Assembly (NCBI GenBank): GCA_003171255.1
Contig: PMYK01000028.1
Span: forward strand, 11,328 to 50,257
Direction of reading: 5' to 3'
Source: Chloroflexota bacterium
GTDB taxonomy: Bacteria > Chloroflexota > Limnocylindria > Limnocylindrales > CSP1-4
DNA: 38,930 nt
The position numbers and the translations under genes are program-made. Under the pieces are notes generated by a model, which worked only from the letters and a program-made list of their open reading frames with translations, was not told where the DNA came from and searched no databases. Shown piece after piece: positions 1 to 7,858 of this stretch (positions are counted from its first letter, which is position 1; each line of letters opens with the position of its first letter).

Positions 1-1481
1 GCCATCTCGTCGCGGATCGAGCCGCCGGGCTGGATGATGGCCGTGACACCGGCCTGAGCCGCGGCCTGGATCCCGTCTGGGAACGGGAAGTAGGCGTCGC
101 TGGCCATGACCGCCAGCCTGGCTCGATCGCCGGCTCGCCGCAGGGCGATCTCCACGGCCGTCTGGCGGCTCGCCTGAGCCGCGCCGATCCCAACAGTGGC
201 GCCGCCGCGGGCCAGAACGATCGAGTTGGAGCGGACGTGGCGCACCGCCCGCCAGGCGAAGAGCAGGTCCGTCAGCTCCTCGAGATTGGGCCGTCGCTTC
301 GTCACCACCTGGAGCTGGGCCTTGTCGAGCCCGAGCTCATCCTTGGTCTCGACCAGCAGCCCGCCGGCGATGCGCTTGAAGTCGAGATTGGCGATGCCGT
401 AGTCGCGCGGGCCTTCGATGGGGTTGGGTGGTACGGCAAGCAGCGCGATCTGCGGCTTCTGGGCCAGGATCCCGATCGCGGACTGGCTGAACGACGGCGC
501 TACGACAGCCTCGTACGAGTTCGCGGCGATCTCACGGGCCGTGGCGCCGTCGAGCTCGCGATTGACCCCGACGATGCCGCCGAAGCACGACACCGAGTCA
601 GTCTCGAGCGCCTTGCGACAGGCCTCGACCAGCTCCTCCGCGGAAGCCAGCCCGACTGGGTCGGTGTGCTTGACGATGGTCACCGTGGGGCCGGTGAAGT
701 CGGCGGCGATGGCGTAGGCCGCGTCCAGGTCCAGCAGATCGTTGAACGAAGGCCGCGACCCCTGAAGCTGAGTGGCGTCGGCGAGGGTGCCGGCGCGGTG
801 GGTCATCTCGCGGTAGAAGGCCCCGTGCTGGTTGGGGTTCTCGCCGTAGCGCAGGTCGTCCACCTTCTCGAGGACCAACGCCAGCCGTCCCGGGAACATT
901 TCGCCGGCCGCGTTGGACAGATATGCGGCGATCTCGGCGTGGTAGGCGGCAACGAGCCCATACGCCTCGGCCGCGAGGCGCTGTCGAAGCTCGGCGGAGA
1001 CGGCGCCGCGCTGCCGAATCTCGGCGATGACCTGGAGGTAGCGCGCGGGGTTGGCCACGGCTGCGACGCCGGCGTAGTTGCGGGCGGCGGCGGCGAGCAG
1101 CGCCGCGCCGCCGATGTCGATCATTTCGATCGCCTCGTCGATAGGCACGAGGCGGACGCCCACCTGCGGGGCGAAGGGGCTGACGTTGACGGCGACGATG
1201 TCGATCAGCCCGATCTTCTGGGCCTCGAGCTCGGCCAGCTGGTCGGGCTTGTCTCGTCGGGCCAGGATGCCGGCATAGATGGTGGGGTGGAGAGTCTTGA
1301 CCTGGCCACCAGCGATCGGCTCGGAGCCGGTCAGCTCGGAGACGGATCGGACCTCGACGCCCTCAGCGGCCAGGGCTTCTCGAGTGCCGTCGGTGGCGAA
1401 TACCTCGACGCCCAGCGCGAGCAGCTCGCGCGCGAACGGGACGAGGCCCTCCCGGCTGGCAACCGAGAGTAAGGCTCGCAC
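1..1481 (-). CDS. purH: PurH, bifunctional AICAR formyltransferase / IMP cyclohydrolase (C-terminus cut by window edge)
   Basis: PurH catalyses the last two steps of de novo IMP synthesis in the cytosol: formyl transfer to AICAR, then ring closure. Reading leftwards, the N-terminal MGS-like cyclohydrolase domain begins with LLSVASREGLVPFAREL and contains the KTLHP motif. The transformylase half has a KHTDPVGLA segment, equivalent to the family's catalytic KH(N/T)xP region, and ends with ASDAYFPFPDG and IIQPGGSIRDEM. The start is a GTG at 1481 preceded by GGGAGG-type Shine-Dalgarno sequence eight bases upstream. 493 codons are visible; the family is usually 510-530 residues, so only the last 15-30 residues lie outside. 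It is divergent from the membrane protein at 1775. The identification rests on full-length motif agreement. Confidence 0.96.
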   Translation of the reverse strand, partial: MRALLSVASREGLVPFARELLALGVEVFATDGTREALAAEGVEVRSVSELTGSEPIAGGQVKTLHPTIYAGILARRDKPDQLAELEAQKIGLIDIVAVNVSPFAPQVGVRLVPIDEAIEMIDIGGAALLAAAARNYAGVAAVANPARYLQVIAEIRQRGAVSAELRQRLAAEAYGLVAAYHAEIAAYLSNAAGEMFPGRLALVLEKVDDLRYGENPNQHGAFYREMTHRAGTLADATQLQGSRPSFNDLLDLDAAYAIAADFTGPTVTIVKHTDPVGLASAEELVEACRKALETDSVSCFGGIVGVNRELDGATAREIAANSYEAVVAPSFSQSAIGILAQKPQIALLAVPPNPIEGPRDYGIANLDFKRIAGGLLVETKDELGLDKAQLQVVTKRRPNLEELTDLLFAWRAVRHVRSNSIVLARGGATVGIGAAQASRQTAVEIALRRAGDRARLAVMASDAYFPFPDGIQAAAQAGVTAIIQPGGSIRDEM

Positions 1482-1774
1482 CGGCCGTACCTCCCTACTG
1501 CGTGAAGTCCGGCTCCGTCGTCCAAAGGGGCCGCGCCGTGCGGCGCTCGGCCTGTCTGCTGGCCGCGCGCCAGGTCCCGTTGGATCGGGTTTGCCGGATT
1601 GGCCCGAGTATAACGCTCGGTCATGGCATACTCCGTGCACGCGAAATCGCAGGCGCTATCAGCGCAGGTCTCGGCGGCCGTGTCCCGGCCACCGCGCCGA
1701 AGCTCGGCCGGCGTCGCTGGTGAGCGTCTATCCAGGTCAATCGACCGCAATGACTGAATACTCGGAGGGTCCGC
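1482..1774. promoter_or_regulatory. Divergent intergenic region between purH and a membrane protein
   Basis: This 293-base gap must hold promoters for both flanking genes. On the minus strand TATACT (plus-strand 1607-1612) is a good -10 element about 125 bases upstream of purH, but no convincing -35 is visible. On the plus strand GGAGGG at 1764-1769 is the ribosome binding site of the 1775 gene. I see no riboswitch or hairpin. Confidence 0.35.
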
Positions 1775-2218
1775 GTGAACGGCCCGTGGAACCAGATCAG
1801 CACCCTGCTCATTGGCTTCAACGCCAACAACTTCCCGTCCCTGTGGAGCATCACCTGGCAGCTGTCGGTTGCGCTGCTGGTCTTCGTGGTGGTCTTCTAC
1901 AACTTCCAGGGTCGCCGGCTTCATCAGTATTCGGTGTTCCTCGATCTGAATGAGTGGCTGATGTGGACCACGATCGGGGTCTTTTCGCTTCTCCTGCTGT
2001 TCACCGTCTTCAGCTTCGACTTCGTCTTCGTTCTGCCGACTATGGTCGGCGGCGCCGCCCTCTTCATCTGGATCCGGTTCCTCCACTTCCCGCCACTGAT
2101 CCAGGCCTATGAAGAGCGTCTCGCCCGCCAGCGCTACTTCCAGCGCTCGAAGACGGCTCACCCCGAGGCCACGATCCGCACCAAGGCCGCGGCCAAGCCG
2201 AAGCGCCGCCGGCGGTAG
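1775..2218 (+). CDS. Small integral membrane protein, unknown function
   Basis: A 147-residue protein with no family I recognise. The first third is a polar N-terminus followed by a hydrophobic segment near residues 25-45. Two more hydrophobic segments follow (about 65-85 and 87-105), so three membrane spans are likely. It ends with a strongly basic cytoplasmic tail (KAAAKPKRRRR). The start is GTG at 1775 with GGAGGG five bases upstream. It is divergent from purH, and the cupin gene follows 63 bases downstream on the same strand, so the two may be co-transcribed. Nothing in the sequence points to a catalytic role. Confidence 0.75.
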   Translation: MNGPWNQISTLLIGFNANNFPSLWSITWQLSVALLVFVVVFYNFQGRRLHQYSVFLDLNEWLMWTTIGVFSLLLLFTVFSFDFVFVLPTMVGGAALFIWIRFLHFPPLIQAYEERLARQRYFQRSKTAHPEATIRTKAAAKPKRRRR

Positions 2219-2281
2219 TCGCCAGGAGGAGACCGCGGTGCGTCCAGCCGCAGCGGTGGCCGGGTAGGCACGCCCGACGCA

Positions 2282-2773
2282 ATGGAGATCCGTCGCTTCG
2301 GCATCGGTCAACGGCGGCGCGAAGGGCCGGCCGGGACGCACGGGGTGGAAGGCCAGTCGATACACAACGATGAGCGTGGCGTCGTCGCCGAGCTTGCCTT
2401 CCGGCCGAAGGCGGCGATGGCGCCCCATTCGAACCCGAATCTGAGCTACTTCGTGGTGATCGAGGGCGGGGGTTTCGTGCAGGTTGGCGATGAGCGGGGC
2501 CGTGTCGCTGCCGGAGAGGCAGTCGTCTGGCCACCGAACGTCGTCCATGCCGCCTGGACGGAATTGACTCCGATGCGGGCTATCGTCGTGGAGTTCGCTC
2601 AGGATGCGGCCGGCGCGTTGCTCCTCGAAGGTGCGGTCGAACTCCCAGCCGGATCCGCCGCCGAGCCACCGGCTGAACCGCCGACCAGGACCGACCCGGC
2701 CGATAGCGCGCTCGCGGCGCACCCCGCCGTCATGCCGGCCGACCGCGAATCGCCCGAGCGAGAGCCCTGGTAG
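2282..2773 (+). CDS. Cupin-domain protein
   Basis: A 163-residue protein whose residues about 40-120 form one cupin beta-barrel. It shows the paired motifs of the fold: an APHSNPNLSYFVVIEGGG stretch, then a V-G-D-E..G(R)VAAGEAVVWPPNVVHAAW segment. The PPNVVHAAW region supplies the conserved Pro and His of motif 2. Motif 1 has a single His instead of HxH, so metal binding may be weak or absent. Single-cupin proteins are often small-molecule sensors, isomerases or dioxygenases, and the substrate cannot be read from sequence. The last 45 residues are Pro/Ala-rich and probably disordered. It converges on the minus-strand gene ending at 2784, only ten bases away. Confidence 0.8.
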   Translation: MEIRRFGIGQRRREGPAGTHGVEGQSIHNDERGVVAELAFRPKAAMAPHSNPNLSYFVVIEGGGFVQVGDERGRVAAGEAVVWPPNVVHAAWTELTPMRAIVVEFAQDAAGALLLEGAVELPAGSAAEPPAEPPTRTDPADSALAAHPAVMPADRESPEREPW

Positions 2774-2783
2774 GAGCCCCGAA

Positions 2784-3560
2784 TCAGGCGCCGATCGGCG
2801 ACTTGTCCCAGTCGATCGCCACTTCCTCGTTCTTGTTGGTTGGATCGACCGCGACCGCTAGCTTCACGCCCGGGGCCACCGCCGCGACCTTGGCGATCGG
2901 AACTCGATGGCCGAAGACCGCGGGGAACGGCGCCTCGCCGGCCAGGCTGACCTCGACGGTGAAGAGCCAGACGGGGTCGTTGAGGCGCGAAGGATCGGCT
3001 GCCGGATTCATGTCGCGGACTGTCTTGCCCATCGGCTGGGCGGTGGTGATGACCGCCGTGCCGTGAGTGCCCGTGGCCAGGATGTGATCGGCGCTGCCCT
3101 TGATCGTGGGTAGAGCGCCGCTCCGGACCGCCCCTAGCATGGCCGATACGTCGCCAGAATTGGGCTGCCCGCTGGCATCGAAGTTGAAGTCCATGCCGCC
3201 GGCCGCACCCGCCGCGGCGCCGGCCGTTCCCGCCGCGGCGCCGGCCGCGGGAGCGGAACTGCCGCCCATTCGGCTGAAGTCGAGCGAGACCTTCTGGGGG
3301 TCGGTCGGGTCGATCAGGACGCCGACGTGGGCGCCCGGCACGACCATCGGAATGAACAGCCGCGGGACTAGCGCCTTGGTCTGGACCTGGTACGGTGCGC
3401 CGCCCCCGTCCGGAGTGACCTGCAGGACGAACTTGTAGTCCGGCGCCTCGGGCCCCACGCCCGGCATCGAGATCGTTATGCCTGTGTCGGAGATGCTCTC
3501 GATGACCGCGTCGCCGCGCAGGCCGCCCTTTATGGGGCCGGTCGTGCCGCTCAGCTTCCG
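2784..3560 (-). repeat. Diverged direct repeat, copy in the longer gene
   Basis: The 3' part of the 584-residue gene and the 259-residue gene at 4649-5428 are paralogous DNA. Long identical blocks are visible, for example the stretch around 2945-2990 and its partner around 4803-4850. Boundaries are approximate and set by where the protein similarity starts (RKLSGTT). Confidence 0.85.
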
Positions 3561-4538
3561 CATGAGCCACGGGCCCCACAGGAACGGCGCCGAAATCGAG
3601 AAGAGCACGACCACGACGACGAAGATGATCACCGGGATGGCGTCGCTGGAAATGAGGGGCGGCTTCTGGACCGCGTCGATCGCCGCGAGAAGGCCGGCCT
3701 GGACGTCGCCGTTTGGAGCCGCCTCGGGCGACATGGTGTCGCTCGACCAGGGGGAGCTGGTCTCGTAGCTGTCCCAGAGGTCCGACGTCGAGTCGATGTA
3801 GCCGCCGATCTGCGTGCCCGAGACCCCCAGCGCGATGACGAGCGTCTTCTTGTCGAAGGCGTTCCTGATATCGGCGCCGTTGAAGAAGGCAATCGTGTCA
3901 GGCTCGCTGTCGCTGAGGGCCACGTCCACGTAGATGGTGCCGCCCAGCTGGCTGCCCAGGTTCGTGGCCGCGGTCTCGATGTGCTGCTTGGCGGCGTCGT
4001 CGAGGAGACCGGTGCCGTCGAAGACGTGGGTGCCGCCGACGAACGCGTCCACTCGGGCGAGCGTGCTCATGATCCAGCTCGCAGACGTGGCCATCCCCGG
4101 CGACGAGTTGTCGTTGATGAGGCTGGACTGCTGACTGTTGAGCCTGGTCTTGAGAGTGGCGCCGATCGCGAGCTGGCCGTCAGAGCCCTGGTCCGTAAGG
4201 AGCAGGCCGTCTACGCTCCAGGCCGCCGCGAGTGTGGCCTGGTCCGGCAGGCTGGCGGAATCAGGTCCCGTGTACAGCACGACCCGCCCGCCGCCGGCGG
4301 TCTCGATATGGGTTGCCAGAGTCTCGGCAGCGGTCGCGAGTTTCGGCGATAGCACGTTCCCGTAGTCATAGATATGGCGACCGGGGACGAAGGGCGACAT
4401 CGACGGGTCGGCGGCCGTTACGGGTCGGGCTCCGGCGAGGCCGATGAGCAGGAAGCCGAACAGACTCAGCGCGAAGGCCGCCACGATCGGCGAGACGTAG
4501 GCGCGCGGCTGCCGGCGGGACTGAGTCCAGTAGGGCAC
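2784..4538 (-). CDS. Membrane-anchored protein with two TPM-like domains plus a duplicated cytoplasmic module
   Basis: A 584-residue protein from a GTG start at 4538 with GGAGG six bases upstream; a longer open frame upstream is out of phase with the neighbouring gene. Residues about 15-36 are a signal anchor. Two regions follow that resemble TPM domains: about 50-150 (HIYDYGNVLSPKLATAAETL..GGGRVVLYTG) and about 170-290 (GLLDDAAKQHIETAATNL..GTIYVDVALS). A second membrane span lies near 325-346. The remainder is a cytoplasmic module, joined by an Ala/Gly-rich linker, that closely matches the whole protein encoded at 4649-5428. TPM proteins are linked in other organisms to membrane or photosystem protein quality control; the role here is not known. 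The gene follows its paralogue after 110 bases and is probably co-transcribed with it. Confidence 0.8.
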   Translation of the reverse strand: MPYWTQSRRQPRAYVSPIVAAFALSLFGFLLIGLAGARPVTAADPSMSPFVPGRHIYDYGNVLSPKLATAAETLATHIETAGGGRVVLYTGPDSASLPDQATLAAAWSVDGLLLTDQGSDGQLAIGATLKTRLNSQQSSLINDNSSPGMATSASWIMSTLARVDAFVGGTHVFDGTGLLDDAAKQHIETAATNLGSQLGGTIYVDVALSDSEPDTIAFFNGADIRNAFDKKTLVIALGVSGTQIGGYIDSTSDLWDSYETSSPWSSDTMSPEAAPNGDVQAGLLAAIDAVQKPPLISSDAIPVIIFVVVVVLFSISAPFLWGPWLMRKLSGTTGPIKGGLRGDAVIESISDTGITISMPGVGPEAPDYKFVLQVTPDGGGAPYQVQTKALVPRLFIPMVVPGAHVGVLIDPTDPQKVSLDFSRMGGSSAPAAGAAAGTAGAAAGAAGGMDFNFDASGQPNSGDVSAMLGAVRSGALPTIKGSADHILATGTHGTAVITTAQPMGKTVRDMNPAADPSRLNDPVWLFTVEVSLAGEAPFPAVFGHRVPIAKVAAVAPGVKLAVAVDPTNKNEEVAIDWDKSPIGA

Positions 4539-4648
4539 GGGATTCCTCCAGTTGCGGCGCCAGGTTCTCCGAGCGGCGGATCTACCGCTGCGGAGTCGGC
4601 CGCCAGGGATATCCCCAGCCGCCGCGACGTCCGGCTGCGCTCCGTTGG

Positions 4649-5425
4649 TCAGGCGATCGGCGAGGCGTCCCAGTCGATCGCGACTTCCTGGTTCTTGTTG
4701 GCTTCGTTGACCGCCACGGCGAGCTTCACGCCGGGGGCGACGGCCGCGAGCTTGGCGATCGGAACTCGATGGCCGAACACTGCCGGGAACGGCGCCTGGC
4801 CGGCCAGGCTGACCTCGACGGTGAAGAGCCAGACGGGGTCGTTGAGGCGCGACGGGTCGGCGGCGGGGTTGATGTCGCGGACCGTCTTGCCGAGCGGCAT
4901 GGCCGTGGTGATCACTGCCGTGCCGTGCGTGCCGGTCGCGAGTAGCTGATCGGCACTGCCCTTGATGGTGTTGACCTGGCCGCTGCGCACACCGGTCGCC
5001 ACGGCGGCGACTTCGCCCGCCGCGGGCTGGCCGTTCGCGTCGAAGTCCATGGCGAATCCGCCGGGGCCGGCCGGGGTCATGCTGACGCCCTGGGCCATGG
5101 GCGCCGCGCCCTGGCCGATGCGGCTGAAGTCGGGCGAAACCTTCATTGGGTCGGTCGGGTCGATCATGACGCCGATGGTCGCGCCGGGCAGGACCATCGG
5201 GATGTAGAGCCGCGGAATGGCTTCCTTGATCTCGACCGAGTAGGGCGCACCGGCGCCACCGATGGGCGTGACCTGTAGCTCCAGCTTGTAGACCGGTGCA
5301 TCGGGCCCAGCGGTCGGCGAAGTGATGGTCATGCCGGTGTCGGTGATGCTCGCGATCATCGCCGTACTCGGCACGCCGTTCTTCACCGGAGCAGTGGTGC
5401 CGCTCAACTTGCGGACCAAGAAGTC
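4649..5425 (-). repeat. Diverged direct repeat, copy forming the shorter gene
   Basis: Partner of the repeat at 2784-3560, in the same orientation, separated by the TPM-like part of the longer gene. The protein-level match runs from RKLSGTT to the IDWD-SPI end. Confidence 0.85.
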
Positions 5426-5428
5426 CAT
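4649..5428 (-). CDS. Soluble paralogue of the C-terminal module of the neighbouring TPM-like protein
   Basis: A 259-residue protein starting at the ATG at 5428, which has AGGAGGA just upstream; in-frame codons farther upstream lack a ribosome site. It begins MDFLVRKLSGTTAPVKNG and matches the C-terminal module of the next gene nearly end to end, without the signal anchor or TPM-like domains. It consists of two similar halves of about 90 residues. The first has GV(P)STAMIASI....YKLELQVT....PRLYIPMVLPGATIGVMIDPTDP. The second has GTAVITTA....WLFTVEVS....HRVPIAKLAAVAPGVKLAVAV. A Pro/Gly/Ala linker joins them. The repeated pattern suggests a small beta domain used twice. I do not recognise a named family or function. 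Confidence 0.8.
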   Translation of the reverse strand: MDFLVRKLSGTTAPVKNGVPSTAMIASITDTGMTITSPTAGPDAPVYKLELQVTPIGGAGAPYSVEIKEAIPRLYIPMVLPGATIGVMIDPTDPMKVSPDFSRIGQGAAPMAQGVSMTPAGPGGFAMDFDANGQPAAGEVAAVATGVRSGQVNTIKGSADQLLATGTHGTAVITTAMPLGKTVRDINPAADPSRLNDPVWLFTVEVSLAGQAPFPAVFGHRVPIAKLAAVAPGVKLAVAVNEANKNQEVAIDWDASPIA

Positions 5429-5623
5429 TTGAGTCCTCCTGCGCACGCCCCGCGAATCCTCGCTTGCTGCGAGGCTGGCGGCCTCGGCAACAATAGTGAC
5501 CGCGGCTCGAATGGGTAGCGAGTGGCACCAGCCGGTCCGGCAGTCGCAGAACACTGACGTTCGGGGCCCATTCGGAGTCCGGCCCTGGTCGCGAGTCTCC
5601 TCGACCACGTCCGAGCCGCTGGC

Positions 5624-6796
5624 TCAGCCCAGGGCGCGGCTCAGCAGCAGGCGATCCTCGCCGCGAGCCTGTACTCGGCGATCGACGGCGTAGTCGGCGA
5701 AACGGTTCGAGCGGAAGAACGCCCGCGTGGCGATAGACGAGGGATGGGCATCCGAATCGGCGAGGGTCCAGGCGAGCAGGCGGGTGTTGCCCGCGGCCCC
5801 GGCGGCGCCGGCCACTGCCGTTGTCAGGCCACGACCGATGCCACGGCCGCGGAGGTGCGGGGCCACGGCCAGGAGCGTCAGCTCGGCGGGCCGCTCGGCG
5901 TCGGCGAGGGTAAGCCCGTCGAAGCCGCGCGGGTCGTCGGTGGATCGCGGTCGATCCCAGGGTGCCCAGCTGGCGAGACCCGCCGTCCGGCCCGACAACT
6001 CGGCGAGCAACAGCTCGGACGCGGTTGGTAGTGAGTGGGCCAGCTCCGGCGCGAGCGCTTCGAGGAAGTTGCGGATCGACTGCCCATCGGCTTCGGTCGC
6101 GGCGCGGACGATCGTGTCGGTCGGCGTCTCATCGGACCGGATCGCCGGGTTGGTGCGCCCCGGCTCCGTCGCCAGCAGCGCGCCAAGCTGGCCGAGCATT
6201 CGAGCCGTCGCGCCCCAGACCCGCTCGCCCTCCACCGGGTAGAGCCCGTAGCGGATCAGTCGCTGGCGGATGACTCGCTCCTCCAACTCGACCGGGGCGT
6301 CTGGCAGGAACGCCTCCACCGGAGCCTCGATGATCCGGGCGACTTCAGCAGCCGCCGCGCGGCAATCGGGTCGCCGCTCCGCGAGGGCCACGACCGGTGT
6401 GATTCGGTAGCCCGACACGGTCAGGGCGAAGACCTCGAGGACGCCGGTCACGCGCAAGCCGCAGGCCGTCGGATCGAGGCCCACTTCTTCGGCCGCCTCA
6501 CGCAGGGCCGTGGCGATCGGGTCGGCGTCGGCCGCCTCGGCCGATCCGCCGGGGAAGCTGACTTCGCCGGCATGCCCGATGCCGTGGGGCGCGCGGGCCG
6601 TCAGCAGGACGCGGGCCTGGCCTTCGTCGTCGGGGAAGAGCAGTACGAGGACCGCCGACGGCCGGCCGCGGCGGTGCGCCTCGGCCGGAAAGGGCGCCTC
6701 CGGCGAATCGATCCGGATCGGCGTGAGGATCGCCGGCGCCGCCGGCATGTCGCGCGGCAGCGCGGCCAGCCTCTCGCGAACCAGCTCGAACCTCAT
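5624..6796 (-). CDS. NUDIX (CoA pyrophosphatase-like) - GNAT acetyltransferase fusion
   Basis: A 390-residue two-domain protein. Residues about 40-200 are a NUDIX hydrolase of the NudL/PCD1 type. It has LLTARAPHGIGHAGEVSFPGG (split here as LLTARAPHG / HAGEVSFPGG), the signature that marks coenzyme A pyrophosphatases, followed by the NUDIX box G..E..D....ALREAAEEVGL with the metal-binding glutamates. Residues about 230-390 are a GNAT fold with the acetyl-CoA loop VAPHLRGRGIGRGL and a downstream AFFRSNRF segment typical of the last helix. CoA pyrophosphatases cut CoA to 4'-phosphopantetheine and 3',5'-ADP, while GNAT domains use acetyl-CoA. The ATG at 6796 has AGAAGG upstream. A fusion is unusual, but no stop or frameshift separates the two domains. 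Confidence 0.88.
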   Translation of the reverse strand: MRFELVRERLAALPRDMPAAPAILTPIRIDSPEAPFPAEAHRRGRPSAVLVLLFPDDEGQARVLLTARAPHGIGHAGEVSFPGGSAEAADADPIATALREAAEEVGLDPTACGLRVTGVLEVFALTVSGYRITPVVALAERRPDCRAAAAEVARIIEAPVEAFLPDAPVELEERVIRQRLIRYGLYPVEGERVWGATARMLGQLGALLATEPGRTNPAIRSDETPTDTIVRAATEADGQSIRNFLEALAPELAHSLPTASELLLAELSGRTAGLASWAPWDRPRSTDDPRGFDGLTLADAERPAELTLLAVAPHLRGRGIGRGLTTAVAGAAGAAGNTRLLAWTLADSDAHPSSIATRAFFRSNRFADYAVDRRVQARGEDRLLLSRALG

Positions 6797-7182
6797 GTGT
6801 ACCTTCTCAATGGCTTACGGCGGCCCGATCGACCAGCTGATCCTAGCCCAGGTCGCCGAACTGGTCGTGCGGCACAGCGAGCGCGATGCCGAACGAGAGG
6901 TCGTGCCTCATTTCCGTCACGTACGCCCGGCAGGTGTGGCAGACCCGCCGCTGCCGCCTGTTTCCGTCACCTCACGTCCGGACGAGCGTGACCCTGGACA
7001 GAATCCAGCGGCACATTGACGCGCGGTGACTCGCGATCGCGTGCAGCACCTCCGCTGGGCGTATGTGGCGGAAACCATCCGGCCCCGACGCGCCAGGCGC
7101 GGACGCAGACGCTCCGCGTTCCCATGACGTACGCTCGCATCGCGACTCGGCCCAGCGGAATGGCGCATCCTCGGAGGGTCCG
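6797..7182. other. Intergenic region between divergent NUDIX-GNAT and GNAT genes
   Basis: 386 bases that should contain both promoters. An open frame of about 70 codons at 6810-7019 has no ribosome binding site and no recognisable features. The 10-mer TTTCCGTCAC occurs twice (near 6911 and 6960) in direct orientation and may be chance. I see no convincing promoter. Confidence 0.4.
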
Positions 7183-7740
7183 GTGGAACCATCCAACACG
7201 ACGACAGCCGCCACCGTCCTCTCAGATGGAGTGGTCACGCTGCGGCCGTGGCGCCCTGACGACGCCCAGGCCGTCTTCGATGCCTGCCAGGATCCCCAGA
7301 TCGCGCTTCACACTTACGTGCCGGTGCCGTACACGCTCGAACACGCCGTGGGCTTTATCGCCCGGCGCACGGAGGCCCTGACGAGGGGCTCTACCGCGGC
7401 CGGTTTCGCCATCACCGACACCGCCACGGACGTGGTCCTGGGCTCGATGTCACGCCCGCCGCTCGACGGCCACCGGGCGAGCTTCGGCTACTGGCTGGCG
7501 CCCGAGGCCCGCGGCCACGGTGTCGCCACGCGCGCGCTCCGACTGATCGTGGATTGGACGCTGGCCACGACCGAGGCCATCCGGCTTGAGCTCTACACGG
7601 ATCTCGACAACCCGGCGTCCGGCGCGGTGGCCGAGCGGGCCGGCTTCGTGCGCGAGGGAATCCGCCGCGCCTGGGACATCGGCCGCGACGGCAAGCCTGT
7701 CGACGTCATCTTCTACGTGCTGGTCCGACCGCCGGCCTGA
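7183..7740 (+). CDS. GNAT acetyltransferase, RimJ/RimL type
   Basis: A 185-residue acetyltransferase of the RimJ/RimL-like group. It contains VTLRPWRPDDAQAVFDAC near the N-terminus, the acetyl-CoA binding segment LAPEARGHGVATRALRL around residue 115, LELYTDLDNPAS and the closing AERAGFVREGIRR. Members acetylate the N-terminus of ribosomal proteins, aminoglycosides or other amines; the acceptor here is unknown. The open frame extends farther upstream, but the GTG at 7183 has GGAGGG four bases before it and the family's N-terminus begins shortly after, so I take that start. It stands alone, divergent from the NUDIX-GNAT gene. Confidence 0.88.
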   Translation: MEPSNTTTAATVLSDGVVTLRPWRPDDAQAVFDACQDPQIALHTYVPVPYTLEHAVGFIARRTEALTRGSTAAGFAITDTATDVVLGSMSRPPLDGHRASFGYWLAPEARGHGVATRALRLIVDWTLATTEAIRLELYTDLDNPASGAVAERAGFVREGIRRAWDIGRDGKPVDVIFYVLVRPPA

Positions 7741-7858
7741 GGTTGAGCTGAGACGATCGTGGCGCCGCGCCACCGACGGCGCCGAGTGATCCTGCCGCCA
7801 GCCCGCTGCGCATCCACCACAGAGGCGGCATCTGCCCGAGGTTGCGACCTGGAATGGG

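Noticed and set aside
237-1472. Plus-strand open frame of 411 codons opposite purH
   Set aside because: The minus strand encodes purH with every motif in place.
4539-5528. The 584-residue TPM-like gene could be read as a 914-residue protein starting at 5528
   Set aside because: The extra part is an out-of-phase reading of the paralogous gene at 4649-5428, rich in Arg/Pro/Gly and without motifs; the GTG at 4538 has a clear ribosome site.
6810-7019. Possible small gene between the divergent NUDIX-GNAT and GNAT genes
   Set aside because: No ribosome site, no recognisable motif, and it would occupy the shared promoter region.
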